The notes under the pieces are model-generated. The model searched no databases. It had not been told where the DNA came from and worked only from the letters and a program-made list of their open reading frames with translations. A DNA stretch of 64,000 nucleotides from an uncultured Granulosicoccus sp. GTDB taxonomy: Bacteria; Pseudomonadota; Gammaproteobacteria; Granulosicoccales; Granulosicoccaceae. The stretch lies in contig CANLXI010000017.1 in NCBI GenBank assembly GCA_947495035.1, positions 1-64,000 of the forward strand, given 5' to 3'. Positions 38,358-48,394 of this stretch are shown one piece after another; position 1 is the stretch's first letter; each line of letters starts with the position of its first letter. The position numbers and the translations under genes are program-made.

Positions 38358-38437
38358 ACGTCTGCCTGCAGGTCTCTGCGCGTTGAACCCGAACGCCGGA
38401 TGCGTAGCGACGGCAGAGACGTGCTGCTTTTCCGAAC

Positions 38438-39223
38438 CTAGCTCAGGTCGGGCATTGACACGATGTTGAAGCCACCGTCCACATAGATGACCTGGCCGGT
38501 AATGCCGCCTGCCATGGAGGACGCCAGAAACGCGGCGGTGTCACCTACCTGTTCGATGGTGGTGTTCTCACGCATGGGTGAAACCGAGGAGACGTGGCCG
38601 AGCAGTTTCTTGAAGTCACCGATGCCGGCCGCTGCCAGTGTCTTGATGGGACCTGCCGAGATGGCATTGACGCGAATGCCTTCCGGTCCGAGTGAGGAGG
38701 CCATGAAGCGGGTATTGGCTTCCAGTGACGCCTTGGCCAATCCCATGACGTTGTAGTTCGGCATGGCTCTGACCGCACCCAGATAGGACAGGGTGATCAG
38801 TGAGCCACCTTTACGCAAGTGGGGTCTGGCCGCCTTGGCAACTGCGGCAAAGCTGTACGAGCTGACATCGTGTGCAATGCGGAAGGATTCTCTGGTCACG
38901 GATTCCAGAAAGTCGCCATCCAGTGCTTCTCGTGGTGCAAAGGCCACGGCATGTACCAGACCATCGAATCCGTCCGCCCATTCGTTCTTGACTGAGTCCA
39001 TCAAGCCGTCGATCTGCTCGTCTTCTGCTACATCACAGGGAAACACGAGCTTGGAATCACAGGCTGCCGCCATATCGACGACCCGATCCTTGAGCCTGTC
39101 GTTCTGGTAGGTGAACGCCAGCTCCGCACCTTCCCGATGCATCGCTTCGGCGATACCCCATGCGATGGAGCGTTTGCTGGCCACCCCGAAAATGATGAAT
39201 CGCTTGCCGTCTAGCATGCCCAT
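38438..39223 (-). CDS. fabI: Enoyl-[acyl-carrier-protein] reductase (NADH)
   Basis: A 261-residue short-chain dehydrogenase that reduces the enoyl-ACP in each round of fatty acid synthesis. The NADH site begins [11 protein letters not shown]. The catalytic set is Tyr147 (SYLGA), Tyr157 and Lys164 (YNVMGLAK), the FabI-type Y-x6-[13 protein letters not shown] and YVDGGFNI are also typical. It is the triclosan and isoniazid-class target family. It lies 18 bp after dapE on the same strand, an unusual neighbour, and may share a transcript. Confidence 0.97.
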   Translation of the reverse strand: MGMLDGKRFIIFGVASKRSIAWGIAEAMHREGAELAFTYQNDRLKDRVVDMAAACDSKLVFPCDVAEDEQIDGLMDSVKNEWADGFDGLVHAVAFAPREALDGDFLESVTRESFRIAHDVSSYSFAAVAKAARPHLRKGGSLITLSYLGAVRAMPNYNVMGLAKASLEANTRFMASSLGPEGIRVNAISAGPIKTLAAAGIGDFKKLLGHVSSVSPMRENTTIEQVGDTAAFLASSMAGGITGQVIYVDGGFNIVSMPDLS

Positions 39224-39241
39224 AGTGTCACTCCTTTTCCG

Positions 39242-40381
39242 TTAACCCAGTAGTTGTTGCAGCGTTGACTCGTAGATACGCGACAAGGCGTCGATGTCAC
39301 TGCAGGATACACGCTCATCCACCTGGTGGATGGTCGCATTGATTGGTCCGAACTCGATCACTTGCGCTCCCGTGGGTGCAATGAAGCGACCGTCCGAGGT
39401 TCCACCGCCGGTATCCAGAGTTGCACTGATACCGGCTTCATCGCTGATGGCTTTCTGTACGGCATCGGTCAGTGTGCCCGGCGAGGTGATGAACGGTCTG
39501 GCGCTGTCTTTCCATGTCAGCTCCGACTGCAGCTGATGCCGGCTGCATAGTTCATCGACTGTCTGCTGGATTGTCGCAATGCTGGTTTCCGGGCTGTAGC
39601 GCAGATTGAACTCCACGACAAGTTGGCCGGGAATCACATTGGTGGCACCGGTACCGGCATGGATGTTCGAGATCTGCAGTGTCGTTGGCGGAAAATGGGC
39701 GTTTCCCTGATCCCATTCGATGGCCGTGAGTTCTGCCAGAGCAGGCAATGCTCGATGCACCGGATTGTCCGCCAGTTGAGGGTAGGCGACGTGTCCCTGC
39801 TTGCCACGAATCAGCAGGGTCGCGCCCAGTGATCCGCGTCTGCCATGGCGGATGATGTCGCCAAGTTGCTGGTCGCTGGTGGGCTCACCGACAATGCAGT
39901 AATCGATTTTTTCCTGGCGCGCCTCCAGAGCCTCGATGACCTTGCAGGTGCCATCGGTGGCTGGGCCTTCCTCGTCGCTGGTGAGTAGAACGGCAATGGA
40001 GCCGTTCTTCAGCGCGCCAGCGCCAACGAAGCGTTCGATTGCTGTGATCATGGCAGCCACGCCGCCTTTCATGTCTGCCGCGCCACGCCCGATCAGATGA
40101 TCGTCGACAATATGTGCTGCAAAGGGTGGCGACGACCAGTCTTGCACTTCACCCGTGGGTACCACATCCGTATGACCGGCAAAGGCAAACAGGGGAGCCT
40201 CCGTGCCCAGGCGTGCCCACAGATTGCTTACCCCACCGGAGGGTATGGATTCGAGCGTGAAGCCGATGCGTTCGAGGCGTTCTCCCAGCATGCTCTGGCA
40301 GCCCTTGTCCTCCGGTGTGACGGAGTCTCGTTGCACCAGATTGACAAGTAGCTCGATGGTATCGCTGTACGTGGTTGTCAC
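39242..40381 (-). CDS. dapE: Succinyl-diaminopimelate desuccinylase
   Basis: A 379-residue M20 metallohydrolase that makes LL-diaminopimelate for lysine and peptidoglycan. Di-zinc residues are seen: His70 and Asp72 (FAGHTDVVP), Asp103 (GRGAADMKGG), Glu137/Glu138 (SDEEGPA), and the late His in GPINATIHQVDE. The start MTTTYSDTIELLVNLVQRDSV is split here as DTIELLVNLVQRDS and fits the family. It follows glnD by 38 bp. Confidence 0.96.
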   Translation of the reverse strand: MTTTYSDTIELLVNLVQRDSVTPEDKGCQSMLGERLERIGFTLESIPSGGVSNLWARLGTEAPLFAFAGHTDVVPTGEVQDWSSPPFAAHIVDDHLIGRGAADMKGGVAAMITAIERFVGAGALKNGSIAVLLTSDEEGPATDGTCKVIEALEARQEKIDYCIVGEPTSDQQLGDIIRHGRRGSLGATLLIRGKQGHVAYPQLADNPVHRALPALAELTAIEWDQGNAHFPPTTLQISNIHAGTGATNVIPGQLVVEFNLRYSPETSIATIQQTVDELCSRHQLQSELTWKDSARPFITSPGTLTDAVQKAISDEAGISATLDTGGGTSDGRFIAPTGAQVIEFGPINATIHQVDERVSCSDIDALSRIYESTLQQLLG

Positions 40382-40419
40382 TCGAGGGTTTCCTTGTTTG
40401 AGGGTGGCGGACTGCGCCG

Positions 40420-43119
40420 CTACAGTTCCTGCTTGAGCAGCTCGCGAACCGTCTCCTGTTCACGCTCGCTCAGCGGCAGGCCTGCCTGATTGGACAGCAG
40501 GAAGACATCGTCAATGCGCTCGCCCAGCGTTGCAATGCGCGCGGCATGTACATTGAAATGAGCTCCCAGCAGCACCTTGCCGATACCCGACAGAATGCCC
40601 GGTCGGTCAGCGGCAGTGATGTGTACTTCGGTAAAGCCTGCTTCGTCGTTGGAGAACTCCACCTGGGTGGAAATGGAAAAATAGCGCAGCCGTCTGGCGG
40701 GGCGTTGTTCGCTGAGCGAGGGCAGGTCCCTGGGCACGCCCAGTTCGTAGGTCAGTGTCTGGCGAATTTCGTCGATGCGGTTCATGTCCTCGATCGGCAT
40801 ATGGTTGGAATCGAGTACATGAAAGGTGTCGAGGGCGAAGCCACCAGCCGTCGTGTTGATGGTGGCTGACAGGATGTTCAGTTGCAGGCGTTCCATGACT
40901 GCCGTGATCAGGGCAAACAGCGCCTTGTCATCGGGTGTGTAGATGAGAATCTCGGTCGAGCCGCGCGAGACGGAATAGCGCAGCGACACCAGCGGGCCGG
41001 GGGTGTCTTCATTGGCCAGCAGGATTTCCGTGTGTCGGGCGATTTCCACTGCCTGGTACTGGCGAAAGTAGTCGTCTCCCAGGGTGGACCACAGCTTGTC
41101 GACACGGGGGTCGTTCTCCAGCGATTCGTCGAGCAGGGTGCGGGTGTGCCCCTGGCGCCGGTTGATGACATCCTCGACATCGAGCGGATTATCCAGACCA
41201 CGCTGCAGAATCAGCAAGGCATGGCGATACAGGGATTGCAGCAGACTCTGCTTGAAGGAGTTCCACAGCTCGGGATTGGTGGCACGGATGTCCGAAATGG
41301 TCAGCAGGTACAGGTGGTTGAGTCGCTCGATACTGCCGCAGCTGCGGGCAAACTCCAGTTGTTCGTTGGGGTCGTCGATGTCACGGCGTTGGGCCGTCAT
41401 GGACATCAGCAGGTGATTTCTGACGGTCCAGTCGAGCAGCTCGACATCGGCCTTGGGCAGTCCGTGGTTGCGACCAAATTCACGGGCATCCTCGGCGCCC
41501 AGGATGCTGTGATCGCCCCCGCGTCCCTTGGCGATGTCGTGAAACAGGCCTGAGAGATACAGGATGTGCGGCTTGGTGATATTGCTGGCCACGCTGCTGC
41601 CGTGTGGCAGTTCGTCGGCAAATTGCGGCAGCATCATTCTGCGCAGATTGCGTATCACGCCGATGGTGTGCTCATCCACGGTATAGATGTGGAAGAGGTC
41701 ATATTGCATTCTGCCAACGATCTGGTCGAAAGCGGGCAGGTAGGCTGCCATCACACCGTAGCGATTCATCAGCCTGACGGTGCGCGTGAGTTTGTGGGGA
41801 TTGCAGAAGATCTGCAGAAACAGATTGCGCACCGCCGGATCGCTGCGGAAGCGATGGTTGATCAGTGGCAGATTGGCACGGATGAGTCGAACCGTGTTGG
41901 AACGCACATTGACGGCATCCGGCGTGTTGCTGAATACCAGGAACAGTTCAAGCAGCGCTGGCGGATAATGCATGAAGACATCATCATTGGTGACTTCCAG
42001 AAAGCCGTTGCGCAACTGGAAGCGCGAGTTGATCGGCTGGATCTCCGAGGCCGCGGTCACGCCGCTGATGATGCCGCCGATGCCCTGCAACAGGATTTCA
42101 TTGAGCCGCTGCAACGACATGACCGAGCGGTAGAAGCGCTGCATCAGCTGTTCGATGGAGCGATTGTCCGTGTCATCGGTATAGCCGAAGGCATGGGCGA
42201 TATCCTTCTGGTAGTCGAACAGCAGGCGATCCTCGCGGCGGCCGGTAACGTGGTGCAGCAGATAACGGATGCGCCACAGCAGTTCCAGTCCTTCACGCAG
42301 GGACACCAACTCCTGCGGTTCGAGCAGGTTGTGCGTGACCAGGGCGCTCAATCCGGCCGTGCCGAACTGGCGCTGACAGACCCAGGCAATGGTCTGGAAG
42401 TCGCGCAAGCCGCCCTGGCTCTCCTTGATATTCGGTTCCAGACGATAGGCATTGGTCTGAAAGCGGCGGTGCCGGTCGTCCTGTTCGGCGACCTTGGCGG
42501 CGAAGAATTCGGCGGAATTCCACATGTGCATCGGCTGGATGATCTGCTGCATCTGCTGGAACAGGGTTTCGCTACCGCACAGCAATCGGGCTTCCATCAG
42601 ATTGGTGATGATGGTGATGTCATTGCCCGCTTCGCGTTCGCAATCGGCAACGGTGCGCACGCTGTGACCGATATCCAGATTCAGATCCCACAAGGCCGTG
42701 ATCCATTCACTCAGGTCGGCGTCGAGGGTCGAGTCGGCGTTCTGGCTGCCGGGCTCGGGCAGCAGGATGGCAATGTCGATATCCGAGCAGGGGTGCAATT
42801 CGCCCCGACCATAACCACCTACGGCGACCAGCGCCAGCCCGTTCAGGCTGTCTGCCTTGCGTTGCCACAGGTGCTTCAGGATATGATCGATGACGGCTGT
42901 GCGCAGGGCCAGCAGGCAGGATGCTCTGGCGCCTTCCTGAAATTGCTGATGAATGGCCTCGCTGCCCGTCTGCAGGGCCTGCCTCAGGGTGCCCGGAGAG
43001 TGCTCGCCTTCGGTCAGCAGCCGGTCGATGTCGCTGATGATGCGGGAGCTGACCGTGGGCAGGTCGATCTGTACCCAGGGTGCGGAATCCGGAAGTCGGG
43101 TGTCTGCCAGTGCGATCAT
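40420..43119 (-). CDS. glnD: PII uridylyltransferase / uridylyl-removing enzyme
   Basis: An 899-residue nitrogen sensor (E. coli 890) that adds UMP to PII when glutamine is low and removes it when high. Domains in order: nucleotidyltransferase with GGYGRGELHPCSDIDIAILL at about 95-115; a helical linker; HD hydrolase with GLFHDIAKGRGGDHS near 530-545; and two ACT glutamine-sensing domains at the C-terminus (VHITAADRPGILSGIGKVL). All catalytic motifs look intact. It lies between map and dapE, as in E. coli. Confidence 0.97.
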   Translation of the reverse strand: MIALADTRLPDSAPWVQIDLPTVSSRIISDIDRLLTEGEHSPGTLRQALQTGSEAIHQQFQEGARASCLLALRTAVIDHILKHLWQRKADSLNGLALVAVGGYGRGELHPCSDIDIAILLPEPGSQNADSTLDADLSEWITALWDLNLDIGHSVRTVADCEREAGNDITIITNLMEARLLCGSETLFQQMQQIIQPMHMWNSAEFFAAKVAEQDDRHRRFQTNAYRLEPNIKESQGGLRDFQTIAWVCQRQFGTAGLSALVTHNLLEPQELVSLREGLELLWRIRYLLHHVTGRREDRLLFDYQKDIAHAFGYTDDTDNRSIEQLMQRFYRSVMSLQRLNEILLQGIGGIISGVTAASEIQPINSRFQLRNGFLEVTNDDVFMHYPPALLELFLVFSNTPDAVNVRSNTVRLIRANLPLINHRFRSDPAVRNLFLQIFCNPHKLTRTVRLMNRYGVMAAYLPAFDQIVGRMQYDLFHIYTVDEHTIGVIRNLRRMMLPQFADELPHGSSVASNITKPHILYLSGLFHDIAKGRGGDHSILGAEDAREFGRNHGLPKADVELLDWTVRNHLLMSMTAQRRDIDDPNEQLEFARSCGSIERLNHLYLLTISDIRATNPELWNSFKQSLLQSLYRHALLILQRGLDNPLDVEDVINRRQGHTRTLLDESLENDPRVDKLWSTLGDDYFRQYQAVEIARHTEILLANEDTPGPLVSLRYSVSRGSTEILIYTPDDKALFALITAVMERLQLNILSATINTTAGGFALDTFHVLDSNHMPIEDMNRIDEIRQTLTYELGVPRDLPSLSEQRPARRLRYFSISTQVEFSNDEAGFTEVHITAADRPGILSGIGKVLLGAHFNVHAARIATLGERIDDVFLLSNQAGLPLSEREQETVRELLKQEL

Positions 43120-43225
43120 GGGTGACGGCTATCGGGTTGGGGCAGCGCAGGCCGGAAGCCTGCGTGTGCGGCTCCAGTGCACGGGCAGGGAACGCCGGCA
43201 AGCACGCATCCGGGGTGGCAGGTCA

Positions 43226-43993
43226 CTAGAGTGTCTGCCCGTCGCTGAGCGTCAGCAGTTCGAAGCCGTCCTCGGTGACCAGCACCGTATGTTCCCACTG
43301 CGCCGACAGGGAGCGGTCCCGGGTGACGACCGTCCAGCCGTCGGCAAGGACCTTGGCGTGTCGTTTGCCCTGATTGACCATGGGTTCGATGGTGAAGGTC
43401 ATGCCGGGTCTGAGTTCGACACCGGTTCCGGGTTTTCCATAGTGCAGCACCTGGGGGTCTTCATGGAAGCTGGAGCCGATCCCGTGGCCGCAGTATTCCT
43501 GCACCACCGAATAGTGCTGACCCTCCACATATTCCTGAATGGCGTGACCGATATCGCCCAGAGTGGCCCCGGGTCGGACCACGCGTATGCCGCGGACCAT
43601 GCTCTCGTAGGCGCATTCGCTCAGGCGCCGGGCGTGGGGCGGGACGGCGCCGACGTAGTACATGCGACTGGTGTCACCGAACCAGCCATCCTTGATGACC
43701 GTGACGTCGATATTGACGATGTCGCCTTTCTTCAGAACCCGATCGCCGGGGATGCCATGGCAGATCTGCTGATTGATGGAGGTGCAGATCGATTTTGTGA
43801 ACCCCTTGTAGCCCAGTGTTGCCGGAATGCCTTTCTGCACATTGACGATATGGTTGTGACACAGGGTGTTCAGTTCGTCTGTCGTGACGCCCGGTACGAC
43901 ATATTCCGTGATCATGTCCAGAACCTCGGCCGCGAGACGTCCAGCGATTCGCATTTTGGCGATTTGCTCTGGCGTTTTGAGGGTGATGGACAT
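43226..43993 (-). CDS. map: Methionine aminopeptidase, type I
   Basis: A 255-residue enzyme that removes the first Met from new proteins. ATG 43993 gives MSITLKTPEQIAKMRIAGRL; a longer frame upstream is unlike the family. Metal ligands are Asp96, Asp107, His170, Glu203 and Glu234, with His79 in the pocket. It is divergent from rpsB, the usual map/rpsB arrangement, and is followed by glnD. Confidence 0.97.
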   Translation of the reverse strand: MSITLKTPEQIAKMRIAGRLAAEVLDMITEYVVPGVTTDELNTLCHNHIVNVQKGIPATLGYKGFTKSICTSINQQICHGIPGDRVLKKGDIVNIDVTVIKDGWFGDTSRMYYVGAVPPHARRLSECAYESMVRGIRVVRPGATLGDIGHAIQEYVEGQHYSVVQEYCGHGIGSSFHEDPQVLHYGKPGTGVELRPGMTFTIEPMVNQGKRHAKVLADGWTVVTRDRSLSAQWEHTVLVTEDGFELLTLSDGQTL

Positions 43994-44200
43994 AGTTTTG
44001 GTCGCGGTAACTGATTCGGGGCCGATAGTGTACAACGCTGGCCCCGATCGTGTTATAAAGACGGGCTGACCGGAGCAGGATTTTCTGCGTCCGGATTTCA
44101 CACGCAAGTCGTCCAAACCCGACCGGGTGCCTTTTCAGACAATTCTGAGGGGTCTGTCGCGGTTGACTTGCGGAGGCCAAACCCAACCAGAGGATATCCC

Positions 44201-45034
44201 ATGGCTGAAGTAACCATGCGCCAGATGCTTGAAGCAGGCGTGCATTTCGGACACCAGACTCGTTACTGGGCTCCCAAGATGGCTCCGTACATCTATGGTG
44301 AGCGAAACAACATTCACATCTTCAATCTCGAAAAGAGCCTGCCGGCCCTGATCGAAGCCACCAATTATGCAGGCAAGATTGCCTCCAAGAATGGTCGCAT
44401 CCTGTTTGTCGGCACCAAGCGTGCGGCTCGCGATCCTGTGCGTGAAGCGGCAGAAAGCTGCAACATGCCTTTCGTCAACCGTCGCTGGTCTGGCGGCATG
44501 ATGACCAACTTCAAGACAGTCAAGCAGTCCGTCAAGCGTCTGCTGGAACTCGAATCCATGCAGGAAGACGGCAGCTTCGAGCGACTGAGCAAGAAGGAAG
44601 CACTGGGCCTGACCCGCGAACACGAAAAGCTGGATCGTGGCATGGGTGGTATCAAGCACATGGAACGACTGCCGGATGCCCTGTTCGTCATCGACGTCGG
44701 TCATGAGCGCATTGCGATCACCGAAGCCAGGAAGCTGGGCATTCCGGTCATTGGTGTCGTGGATACCAACAACTCGCCTGACGGCATCGACTACGTCATT
44801 CCCGGCAATGACGACGCCATCCGTGCCATTCAGCTGTACGTGGAAGCCATGGCCAGTGCCATTCAGGACGGCAAGCGTTCTTCTGGCCAGATGGATGTCG
44901 AAGAAGCCGCTGCTGCTGATGCGCAGCAGGCTGCACCAGAAGCCGAAGCAGCACCGGAAGCGGCTGCAGCACCTGAAGCAGCGCCCGTTGCCGAAGCGGC
45001 TGCTGCTGGTGACGACACCGCTCCTGCAGCCTGA
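44201..45034 (+). CDS. rpsB: 30S ribosomal protein S2
   Basis: A 277-residue protein (E. coli 241). ATG 44201 has AGAGGA 6 bp upstream. [21 protein letters not shown] and [14 protein letters not shown] are S2 signatures, and [21 protein letters not shown] is the second block. The final 40 residues are an Ala/Glu-rich tail made of repeated [17 protein letters not shown] type units, longer than usual. S2 is among the last proteins added to the 30S subunit. It is followed by tsf. Confidence 0.97.
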   Translation: MAEVTMRQMLEAGVHFGHQTRYWAPKMAPYIYGERNNIHIFNLEKSLPALIEATNYAGKIASKNGRILFVGTKRAARDPVREAAESCNMPFVNRRWSGGMMTNFKTVKQSVKRLLELESMQEDGSFERLSKKEALGLTREHEKLDRGMGGIKHMERLPDALFVIDVGHERIAITEARKLGIPVIGVVDTNNSPDGIDYVIPGNDDAIRAIQLYVEAMASAIQDGKRSSGQMDVEEAAAADAQQAAPEAEAAPEAAAAPEAAPVAEAAAAGDDTAPAA

Positions 45035-45049
45035 AGCAACGGCTGACTG

Positions 45050-45069
45050 ACGGCTCCGTAAGGAGCCGT
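45050..45069 (+). terminator. Hairpin in the rpsB-tsf gap
   Basis: ACGGCTCC pairs perfectly with GGAGCCGT around GTAA, 15 bp after rpsB. Only two T follow, so it likely attenuates transcription to tsf or protects the rpsB end, giving more S2 than EF-Ts. Confidence 0.6.
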
Positions 45070-45188
45070 TCATAAAACATGTGTAGGTTCGTGACCTGGC
45101 CGTCCGGCCGGGTTGCACCGCCAACTTTCAATAGCAAGTCCGGACCCGATCAACGCTGTCCGGCAACAGATTTCTAAGGGGAATGTAC

Positions 45189-46058
45189 ATGGCCATTTCG
45201 GCAAGCATGGTTAAGGAGCTGCGTGAGCGCACCGGCGCCGGCATGATGGAATGCAAGAAAGCACTGACGGAAGCTGGCGGCGATATGGACGCTGCAGTGG
45301 AAGCCATGCGGATTTCAGGTCTGGCCAAGGCCGACAAGAAGTCAGGCAATACAGCCGCTGAAGGCACCGTCGCCATCAAGCTGAGCGACGATGGCAGCAG
45401 TTTCGGCATGGTCGAGATCAACAGCCAGACCGATTTCGCTGCCAAGGCAGAAGATTTCGTCGCCTTTACCGACAAGGTTGTCAACGCGGTTCTCGAGCAG
45501 CAGCCCGAGAGCGTTGATTCACTGGTCATCGATGGCCAGCCTGTGGAAGAAGCCCGCAAGGCACTGGTTGCCAAGATTGGCGAGAACATCCAGGTTCGTC
45601 GTTGTGCTGCCGGCAAGAGTGCCGGTGGTCAGTACGGTGAGTACTCTCACGGTGGCCGCATTGGTGTGGTTTGCGAAGTCAGTGGCGGTGACGCCGAGCT
45701 GGCACGTGATATCGCCATGCACATCGCAGCCAGCAAGCCAGTCTGTGTGGACGAGTCCGGTGTTCCGGCCGAGCTGCTGGAAAAGGAAAAGGCCATTTTC
45801 TCTGCAGAGGCAGCGGAAAGCGGCAAGCCGGCCGAAATCATCGAAAAGATGGTATCTGGCCGTATTCGCAAATACCTGGCGGAGATCACACTGGTCGGTC
45901 AGCCTTTCGTCAAGAACCCTGATCAGACTGTTGCTCAGCTGCTCAAGGAAAAAGGCGCATCGGTTGTCAGCTTCCATCGTCTGGAAGTGGGCGAGGGCAT
46001 CGAGAAGAAGGAAGAGAACTTTGCCGAAGAAGTCATGGCACAGGTTCGCGGCGAGTAA
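45189..46058 (+). CDS. tsf: Translation elongation factor Ts
   Basis: A 289-residue nucleotide exchange factor for EF-Tu. ATG 45189 is preferred over ATG 45183 because the AAGGGG ribosome site is then at a workable distance. LRERTGAGMMECKKALTEAGGD is the UBA-like start, split here as ERTGAGMMECKKAL; the TDF motif that enters EF-Tu is in INSQTDFAAK. The coiled-coil and dimer domains follow. Length is standard (E. coli 283). Confidence 0.97.
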   Translation: MAISASMVKELRERTGAGMMECKKALTEAGGDMDAAVEAMRISGLAKADKKSGNTAAEGTVAIKLSDDGSSFGMVEINSQTDFAAKAEDFVAFTDKVVNAVLEQQPESVDSLVIDGQPVEEARKALVAKIGENIQVRRCAAGKSAGGQYGEYSHGGRIGVVCEVSGGDAELARDIAMHIAASKPVCVDESGVPAELLEKEKAIFSAEAAESGKPAEIIEKMVSGRIRKYLAEITLVGQPFVKNPDQTVAQLLKEKGASVVSFHRLEVGEGIEKKEENFAEEVMAQVRGE

Positions 46059-46197
46059 TTCGTTCCGTGTGCCGGTCCGGCGGGTTTGCGCCCAGCCGGA
46101 TCGGCTCGTATTCCGGACCGTGAATGGTAACGGTCAGTGAATTCCGGGAATTATTTTGTGCGCTATGATCCTTACGCATTAGAATCGTAGCGACGAC

Positions 46198-46220
46198 GCC
46201 GGGCCTGTCCCGGCTTTTTT
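46198..46220 (+). terminator. Intrinsic terminator between tsf and pyrH
   Basis: GCCGGG pairs with CCCGGC around CCTGT and is followed by six T. It is 58 bp before pyrH and 140 bp after tsf. A TATGAT (46164) just upstream could be a promoter -10, making this an attenuator of pyrH. Confidence 0.8.
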
Positions 46221-46278
46221 GTATCAACGTGTCCGGACCCGCGTCGGTCCGGTGCAAAAAAAGAAGAGTCCTCCTCGC

Positions 46279-47007
46279 ATGGAAACTGCACGTCCTGCCT
46301 TTGATAGAGTCCTGTTGAAACTCAGCGGTGAAGCGCTGATGGGGGACTTGGACTACGGGATCGATCCGGTCTACATCCGGCGTCTGGCCGGTGAAGTGAA
46401 AGCCATCAGCGACGTTGGCGTCGAGGTGGCCATGGTCATCGGCGGTGGCAATATCTTCCGCGGTGCCGGTCTGGCTGAAGCCGGAATGGACCGGGTGACC
46501 GGCGACCACATGGGAATGCTGGCAACGGTCATCAACTGCCTGTCCATGCAGGATGCGCTGGAGAACCAGGGTGCCTACTGTCGCGTCATGTCGGCGCTGC
46601 CCATCAACGCGGTGTGTGAGGATTACATCCGCCGACGTGCCGTACGCCACCTGGAGAAGGGGCGTATCGTGCTGTTTGCCGCCGGTACCGGCAACCCCTT
46701 CTTCACGACCGATTCCGCTGCCAGTCTGCGAGCCGTGGAAGTCGGTGCCGATGTCATGATCAAGGGGACCAAGGTGGATGGAATCTACGACAAGGACCCC
46801 ATGAAACACGACGATGCGGTGAAATACGACACGGTGAGTTTCGATGAGGCCGTCCAGAAACGACTGGGCGTCATGGATACCACGGCCATTGTCATGTGTC
46901 GTGAAAACAATCTGCCGGTCAAGGTTTTCAACATGAACAACAACGGTGACCTGATGCGCCTCATCATGGGCGAGAATGTCGGAACCACCGTCAAGCAAAC
47001 GAATTAA
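46279..47007 (+). CDS. pyrH: UMP kinase
   Basis: A 242-residue kinase that makes UDP from UMP. ATG 46279 gives [22 protein letters not shown], split here as [13 protein letters not shown]; a longer frame adds a basic 20-residue lead without family support. [10 protein letters not shown] and [13 protein letters not shown] are UMP-binding, and [13 protein letters not shown] is the GTP/ATP region. Bacterial PyrH is a hexamer, inhibited by UTP. It follows a terminator after tsf and is 12 bp before frr. Confidence 0.96.
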   Translation: METARPAFDRVLLKLSGEALMGDLDYGIDPVYIRRLAGEVKAISDVGVEVAMVIGGGNIFRGAGLAEAGMDRVTGDHMGMLATVINCLSMQDALENQGAYCRVMSALPINAVCEDYIRRRAVRHLEKGRIVLFAAGTGNPFFTTDSAASLRAVEVGADVMIKGTKVDGIYDKDPMKHDDAVKYDTVSFDEAVQKRLGVMDTTAIVMCRENNLPVKVFNMNNNGDLMRLIMGENVGTTVKQTN

Positions 47008-47019
47008 CAGGGTGCAGCC

Positions 47020-47577
47020 ATGATTGACGATATTCTCAAAGATGCCAAGATCCGCATGGGCAAGACCGCCGAAGCGCTCGAGAACGAACTGTCTCGCATG
47101 CGTACCGGTCGGGCACATCCCAGTCTGCTGGAAAGTGTCAAGGTCGACTACTACGGTGCCGAGTCGCCGTTGAGTCAGGTGGCCAACGTCAATATCGAGG
47201 ATGCCCGCATGCTGACAGTCACGCCCTGGGAGCAATCCATGGTGCCTGCGGTCGAAAAGGCCATCATCAATTCCGACCTGGGCCTGAACCCCAACACTGC
47301 TGGTACCGTCATTCGTGTGCCTGTTCCACCGATGACCGAGGAACGACGTCGTGACATGGTCAAGATGGTGCGCGGCGAGGCAGAGAACTCACGGGTAGCC
47401 ATTCGCAACATCCGGCGGGATGCCAACAGCGACCTGAAGGAGCTGGAAAAGGAGAAGGAGATTTCCAAGGATGACCTGCGCAAGGGAGAAGAGTCCGTGC
47501 AGAAACTGACCGACGCCGCCATCAAGGAAATCGATTCGGTATTGAGCAAGAAGGAAGCGGATCTGATGGAAGTCTGA
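47020..47577 (+). CDS. frr: Ribosome recycling factor
   Basis: A 185-residue, L-shaped factor that with EF-G splits the ribosome after termination. [17 protein letters not shown] and [14 protein letters not shown] are the family blocks; [28 protein letters not shown], split here as [20 protein letters not shown], forms the triple-helix bundle. Length equals E. coli (185). It is next to pyrH. Confidence 0.97.
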   Translation: MIDDILKDAKIRMGKTAEALENELSRMRTGRAHPSLLESVKVDYYGAESPLSQVANVNIEDARMLTVTPWEQSMVPAVEKAIINSDLGLNPNTAGTVIRVPVPPMTEERRRDMVKMVRGEAENSRVAIRNIRRDANSDLKELEKEKEISKDDLRKGEESVQKLTDAAIKEIDSVLSKKEADLMEV

Positions 47578-47653
47578 CAGGCACTTCCTGTCTTCCCGTG
47601 ACCTCGACAGTGACGCGAGGTCATCAGCCCACGTCCCGCATCGAGATTCTTCC

Positions 47654-48394
47654 GTGTCAGCTTCCGAAACTCCCCGTCCCCGTCATGTCGCCATCATCAT
47701 GGATGGCAATGGTCGCTGGGCGCGGCAGCGCGGGAGACCGCGCGCATCCGGCCATCAGGCCGGCTTCCGAACCACACGAGACATCGTTGAAGCCTGCGCC
47801 AGGCAGCGCATCGAAGCGCTGACCCTGTTCGCCTTCTCCAGTGAAAACTGGAAGCGGCCACCGACCGAGGTCGGTCTGCTGATGGACCTGTTCCTGCGAG
47901 CGCTGAAGAGCGAAGTGGGTAAACTGTGCGACAACAATGTCCGGATTCGCTTCATCGGTGAGCGCTCTGCCTTCCAGCAGAAGTTGCAGGAAGAGATGGA
48001 CAATGCCGAGCAGCTGACTCGTGACAATACCGGTTTGCAGCTGGCCATTGCAGTGAACTACGGTGGGCGCTGGGATATCGTGAATGCGGCCAGAGCACTG
48101 GCGCGGCAGGCGCGTGATGGCCAGCTGGATCCCGATGCCATCGATATCGACATGTTCTCCGGGCAGGTGTCCCTGGCGGACATTCCGGAGCCGGACCTGT
48201 TCATCCGTACAGGTGGGGAGAAGCGCATCAGCAATTACCTGTTGTGGCATCTGGCCTATACCGAGCTGTTCTTCACGGATGTACTCTGGCCGGATTTTTC
48301 CGAAACCGAACTGGCAACGGCGCTGGAGTTCTATGCCGGTCGTCAACGCCGCTTCGGGCAAACAGGCGAACAGGTGACTGGATCCAATGCTTAA
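47654..48394 (+). CDS. uppS: Undecaprenyl diphosphate synthase (cis-prenyltransferase)
   Basis: A 246-residue enzyme that adds eight isoprene units to FPP to make the lipid carrier for peptidoglycan and O-antigen. GTG 47654 starts it. The signature HVAIIMDGNGRWARQRG holds the catalytic Asp17; FAFSSENWKRP and DLFIRTGGEKRISNYLLWHL are the later blocks. It overlaps cdsA by 8 bp. In this operon it joins dxr in the isoprenoid route. Confidence 0.97.
   Translation: MSASETPRPRHVAIIMDGNGRWARQRGRPRASGHQAGFRTTRDIVEACARQRIEALTLFAFSSENWKRPPTEVGLLMDLFLRALKSEVGKLCDNNVRIRFIGERSAFQQKLQEEMDNAEQLTRDNTGLQLAIAVNYGGRWDIVNAARALARQARDGQLDPDAIDIDMFSGQVSLADIPEPDLFIRTGGEKRISNYLLWHLAYTELFFTDVLWPDFSETELATALEFYAGRQRRFGQTGEQVTGSNA

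Noticed and set aside
41566..43125. 519-residue plus-strand frame
   Set aside because: Antisense to glnD, whose catalytic motifs are intact.
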